The translations under genes and the position numbers were made by a program. A DNA stretch of 33,040 nucleotides from Acidobacteriota bacterium (GTDB lineage: Bacteria; Acidobacteriota; Terriglobia; Bryobacterales; Bryobacteraceae), in assembly GCA_026394075.1 (NCBI GenBank), contig JAPKYX010000008.1:1-33040 (forward strand), written 5' to 3'. The notes beneath the pieces are model-generated. The model was not told the DNA's origin and did not search any database. It was given only the letters and a program-made list of their open reading frames with translations. The stretch's first letter is position 1. The number at the start of each line of letters is the position of its first letter. Shown here piece by piece: positions 8,001 to 19,100 of the stretch.

Positions 8001-9862
8001 CTCTGAGCCGGGGTGGTCTCGGCGACGCGGACCGTGAAGCTGTAGGCACCCGCTGCACTGGTGGGCGTGCCCGTGATGGCTCCCGTGGTGGGGTTCAGCG
8101 TCAGCCCGGTCGGCAGAGCGCCCGCGGTGATCGAGAACGCCCGGCCGGTTCCGGTGCCGCCCACGACCGCGATGGAGCTGCTGTAGACGGAGTTGACGGT
8201 CGCGGTCGGCGGAGTTGCGTTCGTCAGGCTGAGGCGGCCGTTGCCGGCGATTGCGCCGATGCCGATGGCGGCGCGGACGCGATCGTTCAACTGATCCGCA
8301 ATGTAGAGCGTTCCGGTGGCCGGATTGAGATAGAGGCCCTGAGGACTATTCAGCCGGGCAGCGGAGAAGGGGCCACCATCGCCGGAGAATCCTTGGCCTG
8401 CGTTGAGCGACGTGAGGATGCCATCCAAGCCGACCCGGTAGACGGTGCTTGTGAAGCGGTCCGCGAAGTAGACATTGCCGGCCACGTCCACAGCCAAGCC
8501 CTGCGGCAGACCGATGCTTTGAGTGGCCGGCAGACCGATGACCGGATTCCCGCAGGATCCGTTGCCCGCCAACGTGGAAATGATGCCGCGCAGGTTCACC
8601 ATCCGGATGACACAGGCGTCGTTATCGCCGATGTAGAGATTGCCCAGGGTATCCACGGCCAAGGAGCCCGTGTAGAACGACCGGAAGCTGGCTGACGTCG
8701 CCGGTCCACCGTCGCCTGAATTGCCGTTGACGCCATTTCCGGCAACCGTGGTGACGATCTGGGTGGCCAGGTCCACCTTGCGGATGCGAAGATTGCCGGC
8801 ATCGGCCAGGTAGAGCACGTTGCGTGGCGCGTCATACGCCAGGCTGTAAATGTTGCCAAGTTGAGCCACGGAGGCGAGGGTGCCGTCGGGACTGTTGCCG
8901 TAGGCTCCGGTCCCGATCGCGCGTACGGGGACCAGCGGATTGTTGGTGTCCACGCTGAGCACTGACGGCCCACCGTCGGACATGAAGAGCTGACCTAGTG
9001 GGCCAACGGCCACACCGACGGCTCGGCCCAGTCTGTTATTGGGCGGGTTGTTCGAGTCGGAGGTACTGGTGTCGTCAAAGACTCCAGTGCCCGCCACGGT
9101 GGAGATCACACCGGTGGAGCTGATCTTGCGGACGCGGTAGCCGCGATCTTCCGCGACGTACAAGTTGCCGCTGCTATCACCTGTCACGCCCCGGGGCGAG
9201 AAGAGATTGGCGCTGGTGGCCGAGGCGCCGTCTCCGCCATAGAGGCCGGGCGTGGCGCCCAGGTAGGTGGAGATGAAGTCCGTGGCGGAGTCGATCTTGC
9301 GGATGCGCTTGGCTTCGCCATCGGCAAAGTAGATGCTGCTGGAGGCATCGAGAGCAATGCCGAACCCACCCATGATTCTGGCTGAGGTGGCTAGTCCACC
9401 ATCGCCTGTGAAGCCCGGGAGACCGTTACCGGCAAGGCGCGTAATGCCCCCGCCCTGGACGCGGCGGATGCTGGAGCCGGTGGAGAGGAAGACGGCGCCG
9501 CCGCTTGCGGCCACACCGTAAACAGGGCCGAGTGCGGCTGAGGTGGCGGGGCCGCCGAAACCTTCGTTACAGCAGAGACCATTGCCCGCAAAGGTGGCGA
9601 TGTTTTGGTCCGGCGTGACCATGCGAACGCGGTAGTTGCCGCTGTCGGCGATCAGCAGGTTGCCGAGGCCATCGAAGGCCAGCCCCCAGGGAGACGAGAG
9701 CTGGGCTGAGGTGGCGGTGCCGATCCCGCCGCCATCGCCGGAGAAGCCAGCAACTCCGCTGCCCGCGAAGGTGGAGATGTTGCCCCCGATGGTGAAGCGG
9801 CGGACTTTGTGGAAGCAGGGGTCGGCGAGATAAAGAATGGTGCCGCTGAAGGCCGATGAGGC
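5069..9862 (-). CDS. C-terminal part of the giant NHL/Ig-like secreted protein, out of frame with its N-terminal part
   Basis: About 1,598 codons that continue the giant protein of 9567-22085 in another frame. The frame is open upstream to 10033, but residues before about 9862 are out-of-frame nonsense; meaning starts at AFSGTILYLADPCFHKVRRF. Order of domains: the rest of NHL array IV (to about 8270); a He_PIG-like domain (LPTGLTLNPTTGAITGTP); a second He_PIG-like domain (LPTGLNLEASTGRVFGTP); an Ig-like domain (GVLITLSLAGNSNGAVLSG); NHL array V (about 7375-5390); and a terminal He_PIG-like domain ending in AYQLNVLP. No cell-wall sorting signal, PEP-CTERM or transmembrane anchor is present. 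The NHL units follow GFSGDGGPATSA...LxxPxGVAVDxxGNLYIADxxNxRIRKV. The protein probably acts as a binding scaffold at or beyond the outer membrane. No own promoter or ribosome-binding site is expected, since this is one gene split by a frame break. Confidence 0.85.
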   Translation of the reverse strand, partial: ASSAFSGTILYLADPCFHKVRRFTIGGNISTFAGSGVAGFSGDGGGIGTATSAQLSSPWGLAFDGLGNLLIADSGNYRVRMVTPDQNIATFAGNGLCCNEGFGGPATSAALGPVYGVAASGGAVFLSTGSSIRRVQGGGITRLAGNGLPGFTGDGGLATSARIMGGFGIALDASSSIYFADGEAKRIRKIDSATDFISTYLGATPGLYGGDGASATSANLFSPRGVTGDSSGNLYVAEDRGYRVRKISSTGVISTVAGTGVFDDTSTSDSNNPPNNRLGRAVGVAVGPLGQLFMSDGGPSVLSVDTNNPLVPVRAIGTGAYGNSPDGTLASVAQLGNIYSLAYDAPRNVLYLADAGNLRIRKVDLATQIVTTVAGNGVNGNSGDGGPATSASFRSFYTGSLAVDTLGNLYIGDNDACVIRMVNLRGIISTLAGNGSCGNPVIGLPATQSIGLPQGLAVDVAGNVYFADRFTSTVYRVGLDGILTSLNAGQGFSGDGGPFSAARLNSPQGLYLNPATGTLYIADQLNDRVRAAIGIGAIAGNGRLSLTNATPPTATVNSVYSSSIAVVGGTGTGRAFSITAGALPTGLTLNPTTGAITGTPTSAAGAYSFTVRVAETTPAQSSTGQYTLILSAGPLALLPNALPNAVQGQAFNVTGLFPVTGGTGIGRTFTILGSLPTGLNLEASTGRVFGTPGGLVDANFQITVTETGGASASQNYRLISMMLASPVWITSPGNSTLAGQNLTLAPVVSFNPKSPTTSGVLITLSLAGNSNGAVLSGTTSVLTQDSGNATFTDLKIDKAGNGYTLVATLAGGGTSVSPAFNIAAGPGEVVSIAGKDWAPPLNTASGTSYPLGQGYGVAFDASNNMYVADTQAGIILKMAPGGATTRIAGTGISADGALNVAATSTTISAPRGVAVDSVGDVYVATGARVLKISAATGLITAYAGTGTVGDSGNGGPAISATFGRVMALAVDTSGNLYVTDEVFHRVRRITSGGTVQAVAGTGTSGFSGDGGPATSAALNWPRGVAVDAATGDILIADTFNNRIRRISGGTISTFAGNGSNSSGGDGDGPTAAGVSAPYGVAVTGSKIYIVETGNCKIRVVSGGIINSFAGTGNSCFIYDYKGDGGPAVSAKLAFPISIATDSNGHVYHAEQYSSVVRRTDKDTLVITRAMGNGQGFFSGDGGQAASANLNKPFGISADGSGNLFVAEEGGNRLRKITGAGVISTVSGTGFLDADTSLTGPATSVGLGPVTGVAVAGTDVYLTAQSGAVRKIDISQNITRPIGNGGIGFSGDGGPASSATLTRTRGVAYDAPRNLLYVADSVNFRIRKVDLTTGIITTVAGTGAQGGTGDGDPATSATFYGPDALAVDSNGNLYITDFASVRMVTPAGVIQTIAGQLGTGGFFGDGGAATAAYLLSPAGVAVDAAGVVFIADTANNRIRKVGTDGKINSLNAGAGFSGDGGPVSAALFNQPRGLQINPANGMLYVSDSGNHRIRAIAAAAAITGNGRITLQPATLAQPQVGVPFTAITPFPVVGGTGVGRTFSIAGTGTDVGFGLTMNPATGTISGTPTQQFNRTLILSVTDSGGQVSMGAYQLNVLP
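5390..7375 (-). repeat. NHL array V of the giant protein
   Basis: About 11 linkers of the GDGGPATSA type separate NHL units of about 56 residues. The array opens with IAGKDWAPPL and closes with NHRIRAIAAAAAITGNGRITL. A cysteine-paired unit lies at about 6520-6590 (GNCKIRVV ... GNSCF). Unit boundaries are approximate. Confidence 0.85.
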
Positions 9863-10190
9863 CCGTGACGGCGTCCACGCGGCGGATGCGTGATGGTTCC
9901 GAGAGGTAGATATGCCCGGGGGCATCAAGGGCGATGCCCACCGGATAGAAGAGCCCGGTGGTGTTCGCCGGACCACCGTCGGTGGAGTAGGTGGCCTTGC
10001 CGGTGCCCGCGATGCGGGTGGTGAGGCCGCCACCGGGGGCTACCTTCACCACGATATGGGCGGCCGAATCGACCGTGTACATGTTGCCCGAAGCGTCAAA
10101 CGTCACGCCTCGACCGACGGAGAACGGATACTGCGCGGCGGTGGGCGTCGACAGCGGCGGAGCCCAGTCGCTGCCCGCGATCGTGGCCAC
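8270..10190 (-). repeat. NHL array IV of the giant protein (broken by the frame loss)
   Basis: The array opens with IAGSDWAPPL and closes with NDRVRAAIGIGAIAGNGRLSL. About ten linkers remain and one is missing at the frame-break junction near 9855. Two cysteine-bearing units are present (PCFHKV...GLCCN and DACVIRMV...GSCGN). Confidence 0.85.
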
Positions 10191-13100
10191 ATCGCCGGTG
10201 AGCCCGGTGATATTGAAGGCGCCCGAATCGCCGGTCAGACCGGGGATGGTGGCGCGCAATTGATAGGCGTCGGCCACTTTGTCGATCGTCAGGTTGGTGA
10301 AGGCGATCTTGCCCGTCGCGTCGGTGACGCCCGACAGCGTTCCACCCAGCGTGGCGCCGCCCGGGTTGGTGACGGCGGAGATCGCGAGCGTCACCTGCAC
10401 ACCCGCGATGGCGGGGGTGAACTGGACCGTAGGTGCCGGGGTGATCACCACCCCGCGAGCCGTATTGGCGGGTTGCACCGAGAAGAACAGCGTCGTCCCG
10501 CCGCCGGCCACAACGGTCATCGTGTAGTTGCCCGTGGAGCTTTGCGCGGGAGCGGTCTCCGTCACGCGAACGGTGAAGTTGTAGATAGCCGGAGCACCGG
10601 TGGCGGTGCCCGTGATGGCGCCAGTGGTGGGATTCAGCGTCAACCCAGCGGGCAGTCCGCCTGCCGTGATCGAGAATGCCCGGCCACTGCCGGTGCCACC
10701 CGCCACCGGAATGGAAGCGGAGTAGGCACTGTTGAACGTCGCATTGGCCAGCGTCGCGTTCAGCAGCGTCAGCCGGCCGGTGCCGGTCATGGTGCCGACA
10801 CCGAAGGCGGCGCGGACGCGGTTGTTGCCGGTGTCCGCGATGTACAGCGTACCCGCGGCGTTCAGGAAGAGGCCGCGCGGTGACGAGAAGCGGGCGGAAG
10901 AGAGCGGACCTCCGTCACCCGAGAAGGCGGCACCCGATATGGAACTGATGGTGGTGATCGTACCGCTTACGTCCACTTTGCGGATACGGTGGCTGCCTTC
11001 GCTGATGAACAGGTTGCCCGCCGCGTCCACCGCCACCGAATGCGGCGAATTCAGGCTGGCGAAGACCGCCGGGCCGCCGTCTCCCACGTTGGCACCACAG
11101 GCACCCGCCAGGCCCGCGATGGTGGAAATGATGCCGGAGGGGGTCACCATCCGGATGACGCAGTTATTGGTGTCGGCGATGTAGATGTTGCCGTTCTGGT
11201 CCACCGCGACGCCCTGCGGTATGTTGAGCGAGGCAGAGGTGGCCGGGCCGCCGTCACCCGTGAAGCTGACTGTGCCGTTGCCGGCCACGGTGGTTACGGT
11301 GCCGGTGGCCATGTTGATCTGACGGATGCGGTTGTTGCCCGTGTCCGCCACAAACATCAGCTGCCGGGCGGCATCGTAGGCCAGGCCGCGAAGGCTGGAG
11401 AACCGTGCCGTCGCCACCGGGCCATCCGCGAATCCCGCTATGTTGCTGGGGTTTGCGTATGAGGTGACGTTTCCGGTGGTGCCGTCGACCTTGCGAATAC
11501 GGCTGTAACTCTCCGCGAAGTAGATGTCGGCTCCGACCACGGCGATCCCTTGCGGCAAGTGGGCAGGGATGGTGTTGCCCGGACCGTCGGGCGAGACACC
11601 GTTCACCCGGTTGTTGCCCACCAGTTGAGTCACCGTGCCGGCCGGAGACAGCCGATGCAGGCTGAAGTTCCGTTCCTGGGTGTAGTAGATGTTGCCGGCG
11701 GCATCGCCGGTAATGCCGGAGGGCGTTGCCAAGTCGGTATTCGGACCGGCCCCAATCGTCTGGTTGCGGAATTGGCCATTGCCCAGAATGTTGGTGGCCA
11801 GTTGCGTCGCTCCATCCACCTTGATGACGCGGCGGCTGTCGAAGTCGTTGACGAACAGGTCGCCCGCCGGGCTGACGGCAATGCCAGAGACATAGCTGAA
11901 GGTGGCGCTCAACGCTGTAGTGCCATCGATCGCCGTAGCCGCTTGCCCGTTGCCGGCCACGGTGGTGATGATCCCGCCCGAGATTCGGCGGATCCTGTTG
12001 TTTGAGCCGTCAGCGATAAACAGATCGCTGCCGCGGAACGCCACGCCAGCCGGACTGGCGATGGCGGCGGCAGTAGCCGCACCACCATCACCACTAAACT
12101 GGAAGCTCCCTGTGCCGGCCACAGTGCTGATGTTGCCCGCTGACACCAGCCGGATGCGCTGGTTACTGTTATCCGCAATCGCCAGATTGCCGGAGGCGTC
12201 CGCGGCGATGGCAATCGGGAAATTGAGCTGGCCCGAAGTGGCCGCCCCCCCGTCACCGGAGAATCCGGCAACGCCGGTACCGGCGACAGTGGTGATCACT
12301 CCCGTGGCCAGCGCGATCCGGCGCACCCTGTGTCCCGAGAGTTCCACCACAAAGAGGTTTCCGGCACTCAAGGCCAAGCCATAAGGATTGTTGAGAGACG
12401 CCGCAATGGCGGCACCGCCATCGCCCGCGGAGGAATTGAAGGCACCCGAGCCGGCAATGGTGGTGATGAGGCCGCTGGTCAAATTCACCCGGCGGATGCG
12501 GTTCGCGCCATCCACGACATAGGGCAGGTTGGCCGCGCTATCGAGGGCTAGCCCACGTGGGCTGTTCAGCAGCGCGCTGGTAGCTGGACCGCCGTCACCC
12601 GCAAAACCACTGGTCCCCGCCACTCCAGCCACGACACTGGCCGCGCCGAGTGGGGTGACCCTGACGACGACGTGGTTGCCTTCGTCGGAGACATACAGGT
12701 TGCCCGCCGCATCCAGGACCGAGTAGCGCGTGCTACTCAGCGGGAAGTTGGTGGCGACGGTGGAGAGCACCGGGCTCCAGTTCTTGCCCGCCACGGTCAT
12801 CACGCTGCCCGAACCCGCAGTGACGTTGAAGGGGTTGGAGTTGAAGCTGACCGGGCCGACTGCTGCGGTCAGCACGTAGCCATTGGAGGGCGCGCTGATG
12901 GTGAAGCCGGGGAAGCTGGCGACACCGGACCCGTTGGCCACGGCGGTTGCCGTCGCGGCGGGCGTAGTGCTGCCGGGGGCTAGCGCGGTGAGCGTGACTT
13001 GTGCACCCGCGATGGAGGCGGACTGCACCTGCACGGCGGGTGCGATGGCCGCACCGGCGATGGTGTCGGTGGGTTGGACCGTGAAGTTGAACAGGTCAGC

Positions 13101-16100
13101 CCAGTTGGTGTTGATCGTGAGAACGGTGGAAGCCGTCCGGCCCGCAGCATCGGTGACGGTGATGTTTAAGGTGCTGGTGCCGGCCAAGTTGGGCAGGACT
13201 CCAGTGATCACGCCGGTAACGGGATTGATACTGAAGCCGCTGGCGGCCGGAGAGGCCGTCGCGCTCCACGTATAGGGCAGCGTTCCGCCGGTGGCTTGAG
13301 CTGTCGCGTTGTAAGACACGAAGCGCGTCGCCCCGGGCAGCAAGGTGGTGGTGATGCTCAAGCGGCTGGCGACACCCGCGTTCGACGGCAGCTTGATCAT
13401 GCGGATGCGGTCATTGTTGAGGTCGGCGACAAAGAGGTTGCCCGAGGCGGCGTCGAACCATGGTTGACGCGGGGAGCTTAACTGCGCGGCGGCGGCAGGT
13501 CCACCATCTCCAGCAAATCCAGCCGTGCCGGTGCCGGCGATGGTGGTGATGATGCCTGCCGGGTCAACGCGGCGAACGCGATTGTTGTTGGTATCGCCGA
13601 TGTAGACATTGCCGACGTTGTCGGTGGCGACACCCACCAGGAAGTTGAACCGCGCGGCCGTGGCGGGCCCACCATCTCCGGAGTAGGCATTGGCGGCCCC
13701 GCACAGTCCGGCAAAGGTGCTGATGATGCCCGCCGGATTGACGAGGCGGACGCAATTGTTGCCGGATTCCGCGATGTATAGGTTCGACGCTGAGTCAAGT
13801 GCAAGGTTGATGGGAGTGTTTAGCTGGGCGGCGATGGCTGGTCCGCCGTCCCCGCCAGTGCCCGACACACCAGTACCGGCTACGGTGGTGATAACGCCGG
13901 ACGTGTCAATCTTGCGGACCCGGTGATTGGGTCCGTCGGCGACAAAGAGGTTGCCCACGCTATCGAAGATCATTCCGCGCGGCCGGAGGCCGGCCGCCGT
14001 GGCTGGGCCGCCGTCTCCGGAAGAGCCGGTGGCCCCATTGCCCGCAAATGTCGAAATGTTGCCGGAGCCATCGATCCGCCGGATGCGGGAGTTATTGAGA
14101 TCGCTGACATAGACCTCACCGGTGCTGGGGTGGGCGAGAGCGATGTCCGGGAAACTCACCGCCGCCTGGGTAGCCAGACCGGAATCGACCTTGATATTTC
14201 GCCGCCCGGTGCCGGCGATGGTGCTGATGGTGCCGCCCGGCACTACTTTGCGGATGCGGGAGCCGCTGCTATGGCGCAGATGGGCCTGCGTCGCTGGGCC
14301 GCCGTCGCCAGAGAACTTAAACTGGCCGTTGCCCGCGAAGGTGTTGATGACACCCGCCTTGATGAGGCGCAGGCGCATGGCGGAGTCATCCCAGATGTAG
14401 ATCTCGGTACCCGCTGCATTGGTCCAGACGCTCGATGGGAAACCAATGGCGGCCACCAGCGGCGAGCCGCCGTCGCCCGAGAAGTCGTTCTGGCCGTTGC
14501 CCGCGATGGTGGTGATGATCCCGGTGGAGGCATCGACGCGCCGGACGCGGTGGTTACTGGTATCGGCGATATAGAGGTTGCCCGCCGCATCGATGGCGAC
14601 CGCTTGCGGACTGGCCAAGTTGGCGGAGGTGGCCAGGATGCCGTCGCCGTTGTAGCTGGAGGTACCGGTTCCCGCCACGGTCGAGATGATGCCGGTGGAC
14701 AGGATGATCTTGCGCACGCGGGCGCTGTTGCTATCGGTAAAGTACAGAGCTCCGCCCTGGAATACGACGTCGCGTGGTGAGTTCAGCGGGGCGGCCGTAG
14801 CTGGGCCACCGTCACCGGGGAAGCCAGTTGCGCCAGTGCCCGCAATAGTGGTGATGACACCCGCCGCGTCTATCTTGCGGATGCGGTTGCCATCGGTGAA
14901 GTAGAGGTTCACCTGGCCACCGGCCAGATTCTCCACCGCGATACCTGCGGCAAAGCCCAGTTGTGCGGCGATGGCGGGGCCGCCGTCGCCCGAGAACCCA
15001 TTGACTCCGGTACCCGCGATGGTGCTGATCACACCCGTGGCCGCCGCGATGCGGCGGATGCGGCGGTTGTTGGTATCGGAGAAGTAGATGTTGCCCGCTG
15101 CGTCCACGGCGGGTCCACGGATGCTGTTGACGCTGGCGGCCAAGGCCGGGCCACCGTCACCACCAAATCCGGGCGCACCGGTACCGGCGATCACCGACAA
15201 AGCCCCGGCCGGAGTGATGCGGTAGAGCAGTGCGTTGAAGGTGTCGGGCACGATGACGTCGCCGTTGGGGGCGAGCGCCAGGCCGCGATTTTCAGAGATC
15301 GGCACCGTGGTGGCCAGAGTGCCGGGGGCTGGGTTGATCTGCCAGCTGCGGCCGGCGACCGTGGTGATGCCGCCGGTGGCCAGGGCGACGTCAAATGTGT
15401 TGGAGTTGACCGGGGCGGCAAAACCGGTGGACGAAGCACGCAAGGTGTAGCCGGTGGCTCCGAGGTCAATGGCCAGGTCGTTGAAGGTGGCGATGCCGGA
15501 CGCGTTGGTGGTGCGGTTGAGCGTGCCGGTGAGGACACCGCTGATGGGGTTGGTGCCGATCGCGAGCGTCACGACAACTCCCGGCAGCGTCACGCCACCC
15601 CCAGTGGCCAGAACTGTCACAGGACCGGTGAAAACCGTACCCGCCGTCTGCGGCGGGATAGCAGCGGGGAACGAGAGTGTGGAACCGGCCGGGGCGTTGA
15701 CGGTTAAGGTCAGCAGGGCCTGGGCGGTGACGCCACTGGCCGCCACCTGGACCGTCAGGGCATAGGGTCCGGCGGAGGTGGGGGTGCCACTGATGGTGCC
15801 CGTGGCGGCGTTCAGCGTGACGCCCGCGGGCAGAGTGCCATCAATGATCGACCAACTGCGCGCCCCACTTCCGCCGACGGCCGCGAGAGTGGTGGAGTAG
15901 GCGGTGTTGAAGGAGCCATTGGGCAGCGAGGTGGTGGTGATGGTGAGCCGCTGCGTGGGGTTGGCAGCCGGAGTGGGCGGCAGGGTGACGCGGCGGATGC
16001 GGTCATTACCCCCATCAGAGATGTACAGATTACCGGCGGCGTCCACCGCCACACGGCTGGGCCCGAACAGTTGAGCAGCCGTGGCGGGCGCGCCGTCACC

Positions 16101-19100
16101 GGAGAAGCCGGCCGTTCCATTGCCCGCGATGGTGGTGATGATGCCGTTGGTGTCCACCCGGCGCACCGGCGCGTTGGTGACATTGGCGCCGATATAGAGG
16201 TTGCCTTTGGCGTCCAAGGCTAGGCCATAGGCTCGGATAGAGGCTGCCGTCGCCTGACCGCCATCACCCGTCACCCCGGCCGTGCCGTTGCCGGCATAGG
16301 TGGAGATGATTCCGGTGGGGCTAACGATGCGGACGCGGGAGTTTAGGTTGTCCGAGATAAACACGTTGCCCGCACCATCGATCGCGAGGCCTCGCGGCGC
16401 GAACAACTGAGCCGCAGTGGCCGGGCCGCCGTCGCCCGAGAAGCCGGAGCCGTTGCCACCGGCAAAGACCGTCGCCGCTCCGCCCCCGGCGGGAATGCGC
16501 ATCACCCGGTGGTTCCGCTCGTCCGCCAAGTAGGCATTGTTGGCATTGTCAAAGGCCACCGTCGAGACAGAGTTCGTATAGAAGCGGCTGATCGCGCCAG
16601 CAGGCGTAATGCGGCGCACGCCGTCAAAGCCATTGTCAGAGACGTAGACGTTTCCGGCCTTGTCCACTGACACATCGGTCATGAAGTCGCCCAAGGTGGC
16701 GCTGGTGGCGGGGCCGCCGTCGCCGGTACCGCCGGGGTTGCCGTTTCCGGCGAAGGTGGTGATGCGCCCGGTGGAATCCACGCGGCGCACACGGCTGTTG
16801 AGGCGGTCGGCAACATAGATGTTGCCCGAGGCATCCACGGCAACTCCGAAGGGATTGTTTAGATATGCACTGGTGGCCGCGCCACCATCTCCGCCTTCTT
16901 TGAACAGACCGTTGCCCGCGAAGGTGGAGATGTTCTTAGTACCCGCGTCGACGCGCCGCACGCGCTGGTTGAACGAGTCAGCAATGAAGAGATTGCCGGC
17001 GGCGTCGGTGGCCATGCCATAGGGCAAGTTCAGCTTGGCAGCGGAAGCCGGCCCACCGTCACCCGAGAAGCCATGGCCGGTGCCCGCGTAAGTGAAGATC
17101 GTACCGCCGGGAACTACCTGCCGGATGGTGTGTTCGGTCGAGATGAAGAGATTGCCCGCCGCATCGGGGGTGAGGCCTTGCGGATTGGCCAGGGTGGCTG
17201 CGGTCGCGGGGCCAGCGTCTCCAGCAGCGCCATAGGTGCCATTCCCGGCGAAGGTGCTGATGTTACCAGAGATGATCTGGCGGACACGATTGTTGCCGCT
17301 ATCGGTGAAATAGACCGTGGTTCCGATGGCAGCGACGTCGGTGGGGTTGTTGAGGAGGGCCGAAGTGGCCGGGCCTCCGTCGCCCGCAAAGCCAGCGGTT
17401 CCGTTGCCGGCGATGGTGGTGATCGTTCCGGTTGCGTCGATCTTGCGGATGCGGCGGTTGCCGTTATCGGCGAAATACAAATTGCCGGAGGCGTCGAAGG
17501 TCAAGCCGACGGGAGAAGAGATTTGGGCCGCAATCGCCAGGCCCGCGTCGCCCGCAAATCCGGCCGCACCGGTACCGGCCACCGTGGTGATGACACCCGC
17601 CGCGATCTTCCGAATCCGCTGATTGCTGAGATCACTGATATAGAGGTCGCCCGTGGTGGGATGGATGGCCACGCGCCACGGGTTGGCCAGCATCGCGCTG
17701 GTGGCCGGTCCACCGTCACCGGAGAAGCCGCGGACACCGGTGCCCGCCACTACGGTGAGCAACCCCGTGGGAGTGATGCGGACAACGATGTGGTTACCCG
17801 GGTCAGCCGCATAGACGTTGCCTGCTGCATCGGTGGCGACGCTGGTGACGCCGCCCAGCGGGAAGCTCAGGGCTGGACCGGCGGCCAGCGTGGCCACCCA
17901 GGTGCGGCCCGCAATGGTCTGGATGAAGCCGGGCAGCGGCTGGACGCTGAACAGGCGCGAGGTGGCGGCGTTGGCGCCACTGGCAGTGGCGGTCAACTGG
18001 TAGTCAGCCGACAGCGCGAGGCTCAGGTTTGTGAACGTGGCCTGGCCATCGGTCCCGGTGACCACCGTGGTGGTACCGGCCAGCACGGACCCCGACGGGG
18101 AACCTTCCGGCAGGGAGAGGATCACGGTCACTCCGGCCAGCGGGTTTGCACCAGCGTCCTGGGCGCGGACTCTCACGGTGAAGGGTTGCGAGGCGGGGGT
18201 GTTGGCCGGCTGGGTGGAGAAGACCAGCGTGATCGGCGACACCTGCAGGGTCATCAGCTTGGTGGTGACCAGCGGCACGGGGCTGGAATCAGTGACGCGG
18301 GCGGTAAAGGTGAAGACTCCGTTGGCAGCGATCGTACCGGTCAGTTGGCCGGTCGTTGGGTTGAGGACAAAGCTGGCGGGCAGCGTGCTGCCCGGGAGAA
18401 TGCTCCAGGTCTTGGCTCCGACGCCGCCGCCCGATTGCAGAGTAGTGGAGTACGGCAGGCCGACAAAGCCGAAGGGCAGGGTGGCCGGGGTGACGATGGT
18501 CAGCGGCGGAGGCGGCGCGACGACGATGCTGAAGGTCTGCGTCGCGGTCTGCTTGATGGTGCCCGGATCAGAATCGGTGGCCAACACCGTGAAGTTGAAG
18601 GTGCCCGCCGTGGTGGGCTGGCCCTGCAACATCCCGGTCGGCGTGAGCGTGATGCCGCCCGGCAACTGCTCGCCGGCCTTGGGGACCAGGGACCAGGCGA
18701 TGGGAGGGAACCCGCCGGCATTTTCCAGCTGGGCGGCATAGGTGGCTCCGACCAACGTCGCGGGCAGAGTGTTGGTGCTGGTGATGAACAGCTTGGAGGC
18801 CGCAAACTTGGGCGTGCTGTTGGTGGCCACGTCGGTCGTGTTCACCGCGTGCGCCGTGGTGGAGGCAGCCACCACATCGGCCAGTTTGAAGTTCGGCTGG
18901 GTGTTGGGCACCAGTACGCGCAGCAGCAGGCGTGCCGTTTCACCAGGGCCCAGGGCGACAGTGGCGTTCGATTCCGAAGAATCGGAGAGGTTCGGGTTGG
19001 CGATCTGGGATTGGGCGGAAAATACCGGATTATTGACGTAGAGCAATATCTGGTTCTGCGCCATGTATTTCAGCGAACAGCCATCGGAAACCGGGGTGCC

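Noticed and set aside
9863-10033. Upstream extension of the C-terminal fragment of the giant gene to 10033
   Set aside because: The residues there (MAASPPASRAPARPP...) are an out-of-frame reading of array IV; the real sense lies in the other frame.
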